From positions 1 to 6,589 of the forward strand of contig JAAZOC010000019.1 of assembly GCA_012797935.1 (NCBI GenBank): a stretch of 6,589 bases of DNA, read 5' to 3'. Every line of letters begins with the position of its first letter. Position 1 is the stretch's first letter. Position numbers and translations under genes: made by a program. The notes beneath the pieces are model-generated. The model saw nothing but the letters and a program-made list of their open reading frames with translations. It did no database searches and was not told where the DNA came from. The DNA is from Candidatus Microgenomates bacterium. GTDB lineage: Bacteria > Patescibacteriota > Dojkabacteria > SC72. Below are positions 1 to 5,099 of this stretch, in pieces.

Positions 1-819
1 AGTAAATTGAGAGAGTTGCATTTTCGATACGATAGGACCAACACCAGGTATTTTCAAAATAATTTTGTCGAATGTTCTTTTTCCTCTCTCTGTATCTAGA
101 TAATATTTAATACCTACAGAGACAACAGTAACTACTAAGATAACTGCCCACCAATAACTAACAAAGAATGCACTCATATTCATAAGTAGGGTAGTTGTCC
201 AAGGTAGTTCTGCATCAAAATCTTCGTAGATTTCAGCCATAGAAGGGACAAGAACAAACATCATAAGGATAATAACTACAACAATAACAAGAAGAATAAT
301 AATTGGATAAATCATTGTTGATTTTATCTTACTTCCAAGAGCATTCTTTTCTTCCAATTCAGTAGCAAGTTTTCCTAAAATTACTTCTAAATTTCCACTT
401 TCTTCTCCAGCTTCAATTAGGTTGATAGTGATAGGATCGAAAATTTCATCTTGTTCTCTAAAAGAATCTGATAATGACTTACCAGCTTCAATAGATTTCA
501 AAACATTTTTAAGAACTTTTTTAAACAAAGGATTTGATGCCTGCATTTGCATAATCTCAAGAGATCTTGTTAAAGGCAAGCCAGAACCAACCATAGTTGC
601 CATCTGTCTCATAAACACAACTTTATCCTTCATTGGAACACCACCAATATTTATTTCATTTAATTGCTCAAGATCTAAACCAAAACCTTCTTTTACAGAA
701 ACTACTATCAAACCACGATCATGAAGGATATCTGCAACAGAGGCTTCATCTTTTGCTTCTATTTCTCCTTGAACTACTTTTCCATTTGCATCTCTTGCTG
801 AATATTTATACTTTTGCAT
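1..819 (-). CDS. pilC: Type IV pilus inner-membrane platform protein PilC (GspF family), 3' end missing
   Basis: PilC is the polytopic inner-membrane protein on which the PilB and PilT ATPases act to add or remove pilin subunits. The frame is open from the ATG at 819 to the left window edge, giving 273 residues of a family usually near 400, so the C-terminal third lies outside. Visible are a small N-terminal domain (residues 1-60), the first T2SSF helical domain (about 66-168) with FMRQMATMVGSGLPL at 69-83 and the conserved GEESG at 138-142, a transmembrane helix at about 170-191 following IYP, and a second hydrophobic helix at about 216-237. The last residues (MQLSQFT) are where the second T2SSF domain normally begins. 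The start lies 5 nt after the pilT stop, so it is cotranscribed and perhaps translationally coupled; there is no clear Shine-Dalgarno sequence. Family and order are clear. A type II secretion GspF role is unlikely because pilT is next door. Confidence 0.93.
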   Translation of the reverse strand, partial: MQKYKYSARDANGKVVQGEIEAKDEASVADILHDRGLIVVSVKEGFGLDLEQLNEINIGGVPMKDKVVFMRQMATMVGSGLPLTRSLEIMQMQASNPLFKKVLKNVLKSIEAGKSLSDSFREQDEIFDPITINLIEAGEESGNLEVILGKLATELEEKNALGSKIKSTMIYPIIILLVIVVVIILMMFVLVPSMAEIYEDFDAELPWTTTLLMNMSAFFVSYWWAVILVVTVVSVGIKYYLDTERGKRTFDKIILKIPGVGPIVSKMQLSQFT

Positions 820-824
820 AATCT

Positions 825-2414
825 TTACGACTTAAGTAATCTTAAAACCTCTTCAGGGTGAACTGCATATTCCTGAGCTTTTTGTACAGATATGACTCCC
901 TCTCTTACAAGATTTACTAATGATTTTTCGAGATACATCATACCAACATCTGAACTTGTCCTGATCACATTATCAATTTGAAATGCTTTCCCTTCTCTGA
1001 TTAAGTTCGCGATAGCAGAGTTGTTGAGCATTATTTCCGATACAGCTCTTCTTCCTCCTTGTTCTAAAGGTATCAATCTTTGTGAGACAACTGCCTGTAT
1101 GGAATTCGCAATTTGAGCTCTAACTTGTTGTTGCTGGTTTTCAGGGAATACATCAACAATACGATCTATTGTTTGAGATGCACTGTTCGTATGCAATGTT
1201 GCAAATACCAAGTGGCCAGTTTCAGCTAATGTAATCGCTGCCGCAACAGTTTCGTAATCTCTCATTTCACCGACAAGGATAACATCTGGATCTTGTCTAA
1301 GTGCACTTCTAAGGGCAATGCTCCATGAATGTGTATCATCATTCATTTCTCTTTGGTCAATCAATGCTTTCTTTCCTTCAAACACATATTCAATTGGATC
1401 TTCAATTGTCACTATGTGAGAGAATCTAGATCTGTTAATATCTTCTAGAATAGCAGCTAAAGTTGTACTTTTTCCGTGTCCCGTAGGACCTGTTACAAGT
1501 ATCAATCCTTGTTTTAGTTTTGCAAATTGATGATATATCTGAGGTAACATAAGTTCTTCTATTGTTCGAATTCTTGCTGGTATCAATCTAAATGCAGCAG
1601 AAAGATTTTTCATAGAATAGTATGCATTCACCCTGAACCTTGCATTCATAACACCGCCATGAGTATATGCAAAATCTATTTCTCTGTTTACTTCAAGAAG
1701 CTCCTTTTTATCATCAGACAATACTGAGAATACTAGATTTTCGACATCTTCAGGTGTAAGAATCTTTTCTCCAAGATCTTGTAGTTCTCCATCAACTCTC
1801 ATAATAGGAGGGTAACCTGCTGAAAGATGTAAATCTGAAGCATTTCTGTTAATAGACTCAGATAGCAAACTATCAATGGTAAGATTCGAAGATGTATCAA
1901 ATGAGGAAGTATCAACTAGTTGTACTTGCGGTGCAGGTGAATTCAGGGTCGTAGTAACATTGACAGAAGAGGTAGAATCAATATTTTCTTCTTTCTTTTC
2001 TTCACTCTTTGGTAAATTTGCAAGATTGTTTGACTTCGGCTCACGGTTCATTGCTCTTGGTTTCTTCATATCCGGCATAATACTTTCTAAAGCTCCGAAG
2101 TTTGTTGGAGTACTAATCGGTACAACTGGAGGAGTAGAATTAAACTCACTTTGCATATCTTGGAGAATTTCTTCCGGTTTTACATCATCAACCTGTGGTG
2201 CAATATTTTGTTGAGGTTGAGTAGGAACCTGTTTATCCTGTTCTAATAAATCCTCCAAACTCTTTCTTAAATCTACTAATTTGCTTTCCTCATCGACCAA
2301 AGTGTTTTGACTAGAAACTTGTTGTGGTTGAGTATTAACTTGTGGATTTGAGAAATCCGGATAGGGAAATTGTGTATTATTTATTGAATTTTGATTTTGG
2401 GCAGTATCAGGCAT
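825..2414 (-). CDS. pilT: Type IV pilus retraction ATPase PilT with long N-terminal extension
   Basis: PilT is a cytoplasmic hexameric ATPase that powers pilus retraction. The protein is 529 residues, against about 345-370 for typical PilT. The excess is an N-terminal region (1 to about 177) rich in Gln, Asn, Pro, Ser and Thr, probably disordered, with one short charged helix-like stretch near 41-61. The PilT core starts at about 178 (ASDLHLSAGYPPIMRVDG at 192-209). Motifs follow in order: Walker A GPTGHGKST at 309-317, with His where Ser is usual; Asp box TIEDPIEYVFE at 336-346; Walker B DPDVILVGEMRD at 375-386; His box TGHLVFATLHTNSA at 399-412; and the PilT-type AIANLIREGK at 467-476, which supports retraction rather than extension. 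There are no zinc-binding Cys pairs, unlike PilB. The ATG at 2414 fits a 19-nt gap from pilB. Internal ATGs at residues 87, 113, 116 and 122 could give shorter forms. No Shine-Dalgarno sequence is seen. Confidence 0.95.
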   Translation of the reverse strand: MPDTAQNQNSINNTQFPYPDFSNPQVNTQPQQVSSQNTLVDEESKLVDLRKSLEDLLEQDKQVPTQPQQNIAPQVDDVKPEEILQDMQSEFNSTPPVVPISTPTNFGALESIMPDMKKPRAMNREPKSNNLANLPKSEEKKEENIDSTSSVNVTTTLNSPAPQVQLVDTSSFDTSSNLTIDSLLSESINRNASDLHLSAGYPPIMRVDGELQDLGEKILTPEDVENLVFSVLSDDKKELLEVNREIDFAYTHGGVMNARFRVNAYYSMKNLSAAFRLIPARIRTIEELMLPQIYHQFAKLKQGLILVTGPTGHGKSTTLAAILEDINRSRFSHIVTIEDPIEYVFEGKKALIDQREMNDDTHSWSIALRSALRQDPDVILVGEMRDYETVAAAITLAETGHLVFATLHTNSASQTIDRIVDVFPENQQQQVRAQIANSIQAVVSQRLIPLEQGGRRAVSEIMLNNSAIANLIREGKAFQIDNVIRTSSDVGMMYLEKSLVNLVREGVISVQKAQEYAVHPEEVLRLLKS

Positions 2415-2433
2415 ATATATTTATACCAAAAAT

Positions 2434-4242
2434 TTATTCTTTTGAAACCCTCAGAACTTCTTCCAATGTTGTCATTCCTTCAAGAGCTTTAAGATAGCCA
2501 TCTTGAATCATTGTCAGCATTCCATTTTCAATTGCAGCTTCTCTGATATCAGCATCTGTAACATTTTGCATAATCATCCTACTTATTCTCTCATTCACAT
2601 CTAAAACTTCAAAAATACCAATTCTTCTAGAATATCCGGATCCACCACATTTGTCACAACCTTTTCCTCTATACAAATATATTATTGGTTGACCATCAGG
2701 CCCAATCTCTGGTGCTTTCATTACACTTGCAGAGCCATTGTTCTCTTGCATATTTTTAGATGAGACAACACGATTAAGATACTGAATCAGATCAAATCCT
2801 TTTGCAGTCTTCATAACCTCTAAGATATTAGCAACAACCTCAGGTTGTGCAGGATAAGCTTCAATACAATTTGAGCAAATAGCACCTGGCAATCTTTGAG
2901 CCACAACAACACGAATAGTAGAAGCTAAAAGATATGGTTCAATACCCATATCGAGAAGCCTTGGAATAGCAGCAGGAGCACTATTTGTGTGGAGAGTAGA
3001 AAGTACCAAGTGACCAGTCAATGAAGCTTGAACTGCAAGTTGAGCAGTTTCTTCATCACGGATTTCTCCAACCATTACGATATCAGGGTCTTGTCTTAAT
3101 ACTGATCGTAAACCATTCGCAAAGGTCAAACCAACATCAGGATTTATCTGCACCTGTGTAACACCAGGGATTCTAATCTCAACAGGATTTTCTAGAGAAA
3201 TAATATTGACCTTAGGGTCATTAACTTTAATAAGGGAGCATGCCAAAGTTCTTGTTTTACCACTACCAGTAGGTCCAGTAATCAAAGCGATACCATTAGT
3301 CACACTCAAAGCATCTAGATAGATTTTGTAAGCATTTCCTCTCAAGCCAGTACTTTCCAAAGTAATATCTGTAGTTTCAGATTCTAGCAACCTCATTACA
3401 ACTTTTTCCCCTTGTATAGTAGGCATAATGGAAACACGAAGATCTATCTTAGTATTACCAATCTTTATTGGGAATCTACCATCCTGTGGAACTCTTTTTT
3501 CATCAATTTTCAAGTTAGAAAGGATTTTAATTCTGGAAACAATTGCTGGATTCAAATTCTTTGGTAGTGTTAATCGCTCAGTCATCATACCGTTAATTCT
3601 AAATCTTACTCTTACTCTTTTTTCCATTGGTTCTACATGGATATCAGAAGCTTTCGAAGTTACTGCATATTGAAGCATCGAATTTACAATTCTTGCTACA
3701 GGAGCAGAAGATAGATCGGTACTAGAAAAGAGAGTAGGGTCTTCACTAATATCTGTAACAGGTACATCTACATCTTCCAATGCATCTGTAACCTCAGAAC
3801 TCATCATATCTCCAACTCTTCTATCTAGGATTGACTTAATTCCTTCACTAGTAGTTATGTACACTTGAATACGAGTACCCCTCGGATATTTTTGTTCTAA
3901 AGCTTCTGTAGCTTGGATATCAAAAGGATCCTCCATAGCTATCTTTACAAAATCCTGACCTCTTTCAAATGGCACAGCTTTGTATTTTGCGAGATTATCA
4001 ATTGGAACTTCTGCAATAACACTCTCAGAGATAGTTTGCTTTGTAAGATCAACAAATGGAATACCAAAAATTTCAGATTTGGCTTTTGCAATCTCCTCAT
4101 CTGGAACAGCATTCAATTCTTTTAATATTACTTCTTCACTTTTTTCAGAACGACTTCGTTCAAGAAGCACTTTTCTAGAGACTTCATCATTAACCAATCC
4201 TTTATTTTGAAGATACTTTAAAAGAGATGTACTAATGGGCAT
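2434..4242 (-). CDS. pilB: Type IV pilus extension ATPase PilB (GspE/PulE family)
   Basis: PilB is the cytoplasmic hexameric ATPase that drives pilin polymerisation through PilC. The 602-residue protein looks complete. It has a GspE/MshE-type N-terminal domain (about 1-140, with IFGIPFVDL at 58-66), an acidic linker (about 145-178), the N2 domain (ASDIHVEP at 198-205, DEKRVPQDGRF at 247-257), then the RecA-like domain. Walker A is GPTGSGKT at 323-330. The Asp box reads SLENPVE at 349-355, with Asn where Asp is usual. Walker B is DPDIVMVGEIRD at 385-396 and the His box is TGHLVLSTLHTNSA at 409-422. Two Cys pairs, C456/C459 and C529/C532, match the zinc site of PilB/GspE; they are 69 residues apart, wider than usual, because of an insert rich in polar residues. 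It is the first gene of the pilB-pilT-pilC operon, with its own upstream promoter. GspE of a type II secretion system is the alternative, but the adjacent pilT favours PilB. Confidence 0.95.
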   Translation of the reverse strand: MPISTSLLKYLQNKGLVNDEVSRKVLLERSRSEKSEEVILKELNAVPDEEIAKAKSEIFGIPFVDLTKQTISESVIAEVPIDNLAKYKAVPFERGQDFVKIAMEDPFDIQATEALEQKYPRGTRIQVYITTSEGIKSILDRRVGDMMSSEVTDALEDVDVPVTDISEDPTLFSSTDLSSAPVARIVNSMLQYAVTSKASDIHVEPMEKRVRVRFRINGMMTERLTLPKNLNPAIVSRIKILSNLKIDEKRVPQDGRFPIKIGNTKIDLRVSIMPTIQGEKVVMRLLESETTDITLESTGLRGNAYKIYLDALSVTNGIALITGPTGSGKTRTLACSLIKVNDPKVNIISLENPVEIRIPGVTQVQINPDVGLTFANGLRSVLRQDPDIVMVGEIRDEETAQLAVQASLTGHLVLSTLHTNSAPAAIPRLLDMGIEPYLLASTIRVVVAQRLPGAICSNCIEAYPAQPEVVANILEVMKTAKGFDLIQYLNRVVSSKNMQENNGSASVMKAPEIGPDGQPIIYLYRGKGCDKCGGSGYSRRIGIFEVLDVNERISRMIMQNVTDADIREAAIENGMLTMIQDGYLKALEGMTTLEEVLRVSKE

Positions 4243-4277
4243 AAGGCAGTAAACACATGTTATATCTAACTCTTTCC

Positions 4278-4306
4278 AGTTTATGCTAATCCGCTATCTT
4301 AGTCAA
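4278..4306 (-). promoter_or_regulatory. Sigma-70-type promoter for the pilB-pilT-pilC operon
   Basis: Reading the minus strand, TTGACT (4306-4301) is followed by exactly 17 nt and then TAAACT (4283-4278). The -35 matches consensus at 5 of 6 positions and the -10 at 4 of 6. Transcription would start near 4271, giving a leader of roughly 30 nt before the pilB ATG at 4242. That leader has no Shine-Dalgarno sequence close to the ATG. A second -10-like TATAAC lies nearer the gene (about 4259-4264) but has no good -35. Assigned from sequence only. Confidence 0.55.
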
Positions 4307-4333
4307 TATAATAAAGAAATGAGCATATGCTAA
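4282..4333. repeat. 8-bp direct repeat TATGCTAA at both divergent promoters
   Basis: TATGCTAA occurs at 4282-4289 and again at 4326-4333, start to start 44 bp. The left copy overlaps the -10 of the pilB promoter by two bases and covers the start of its spacer. The right copy overlaps the extended -10 in front of the holB-like gene and lies in the 10-bp palindrome AGCATATGCT (4322-4331). It could be a shared operator, but in AT-rich DNA an 8-bp repeat can arise by chance. Confidence 0.3.
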
Positions 4334-4336
4334 AAT
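4328..4336 (+). promoter_or_regulatory. Extended -10 promoter element before the holB-like gene (possible leaderless start)
   Basis: TGCTAAAAT matches an extended -10 (TGnTATAAT with one mismatch). Its end is 6 nt before the ATG at 4343, so transcription from it would begin at or next to the start codon and give a leaderless mRNA. No convincing -35 lies 17 nt upstream. A perfect TATAAT at 4307-4312 is an alternative -10 that would give a leader of about 24 nt, but it also lacks a good -35. It abuts the -35 of the divergent pilB promoter. Confidence 0.4.
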
Positions 4337-4342
4337 AGATCA

Positions 4343-5029
4343 ATGACATACATCCTTGTTAACAAAAACAAAGAAGGTAGAGAAGCCTCCTTAAGAGAAA
4401 CTTTGAACAAAGTTTTCAACAGAGAGTTGAAAGAAGACGAAATCAAAACTTGCCCTGATATACATATATTAGATATTGAAGAAAAGAACAGTATAGGTAT
4501 AGAGGATATAAAAGACTTCTTAATCGAAATGAGGTACAAACCATTCCAAGAAGGCATTCAAGCTGGAATAATAAAAGAAGCTCAGAAACTTACCCAACAA
4601 GCTCAGAATGCTTTGTTGAAAACATTAGAAGAAACAACCAAATACTCTGTATATATACTTCCCGTAGACAACGAAAAGAATCTTTTAGCTACAATTAGAT
4701 CGAGGGGCAGGGTGATATATTCACAAAATAAGAACTATGAACCGGAAGAAAAATTAGATATTCAGAACATATTAGAGAACGACCTTTACAATAAATTCCT
4801 CGTTGCTGAAAAGTATTCAGCAGATAAAGATTCTTCACTAAAATTAATTTCTAACTTTGAAGAATACTTTAAAAAGAAACTTGAATTAGATATTAAAAAT
4901 GGTAATATTGGAAGCTCTAGGACATTTGCAGAGACCTTAAAGAACCTTCAAAAAAGTAGAGATAAGATCATTGCAAATTGTAATAGAAGACTTGTTTTAG
5001 AAAGCATTATGTTGCAATTAAATGCTTAA
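4343..5029 (+). CDS. holB: Short DNA polymerase III delta'-like clamp-loader subunit
   Basis: This is probably the delta' subunit of the clamp loader, which helps place the sliding clamp on DNA. The 228-residue protein resembles the delta'/DnaX AAA+ fold but is much shorter than the usual 300-330 residues. Recognisable are CPDIHIL at 37-43 (the HPD-type strand of the family), SIGIEDIKDFL at 50-60, KPFQ at 66-69, the hallmark AQNALLKTLEE at 87-97 after AQKLT (80-84), and ATIRSRGRVI at 116-125, which aligns with the conserved SRC motif but has Gly for Cys. There is no Walker A and no zinc-binding Cys cluster, so it should not hydrolyse ATP, as expected for delta'. Residues 130-228 are charged and helical, with no clear family signal. 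The start is firm: an in-frame TAA at 4331-4333 blocks any earlier start. gyrB follows 70 nt downstream. The symbol rests on family resemblance; a related clamp-loader-like protein is possible. Confidence 0.75.
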   Translation: MTYILVNKNKEGREASLRETLNKVFNRELKEDEIKTCPDIHILDIEEKNSIGIEDIKDFLIEMRYKPFQEGIQAGIIKEAQKLTQQAQNALLKTLEETTKYSVYILPVDNEKNLLATIRSRGRVIYSQNKNYEPEEKLDIQNILENDLYNKFLVAEKYSADKDSSLKLISNFEEYFKKKLELDIKNGNIGSSRTFAETLKNLQKSRDKIIANCNRRLVLESIMLQLNA

Positions 5030-5054
5030 CAAGTAGCAATAAATAGGGTAAAAT
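5026..5054 (+). promoter_or_regulatory. Sigma-70-type promoter for gyrB, overlapping the holB stop codon
   Basis: TTAACA at 5026-5031 (5 of 6 to TTGACA) is spaced exactly 17 nt from TAAAAT at 5049-5054 (5 of 6 to TATAAT). The -35 includes the stop codon of the upstream gene. Transcription would begin near 5061, leaving a leader of about 39 nt before the gyrB ATG at 5100. gyrB may therefore be transcribed on its own as well as by read-through from the holB-like gene. Confidence 0.6.
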
Positions 5055-5070
5055 GTATATTACTTGAGGC

Positions 5071-5099
5071 TGAAATAATTTACACTTCTTGAAATAATT
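5071..5099 (+). repeat. 10-bp direct repeat in the gyrB leader
   Basis: TGAAATAATT occurs at 5071-5080 and 5090-5099, 19 nt apart start to start. The second copy directly touches the gyrB start codon and occupies the place where a Shine-Dalgarno sequence would normally be. The role is unknown: it could be a regulator site, an RNA element or a simple duplication. Confidence 0.5.

Noticed and set aside
422..821. Plus-strand open frames at 422-724 and 633-821
   Set aside because: They lie antisense within pilC, which has clear family motifs over the same bases; the predicted peptides show no recognisable features.
1876..2214. Plus-strand open frame of 112 codons
   Set aside because: It is antisense to the low-complexity N-terminal region of pilT; its Ser/Phe-rich peptide is the expected mirror of Glu/Lys-rich coding.
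3428..4210. Plus-strand open frames within pilB
   Set aside because: The minus-strand PilB reading is continuous and carries all expected motifs; these are shadows.
825..4242. Type II secretion or competence operon instead of type IV pilus
   Set aside because: A dedicated PilT with the AIANLIREGK motif lies between the GspE-like and GspF-like genes, which points to a retractable pilus; a role in DNA uptake through that pilus remains possible.
4330..4557. Minus-strand open frame overlapping the start of the holB-like gene
   Set aside because: It is antisense to the conserved delta' N-terminal region and its peptide has no recognisable family features.
5030..5099. Possible terminator between the holB-like gene and gyrB
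   Set aside because: No GC-rich hairpin followed by a T run is present; the stretch is better explained as a promoter plus direct repeat.
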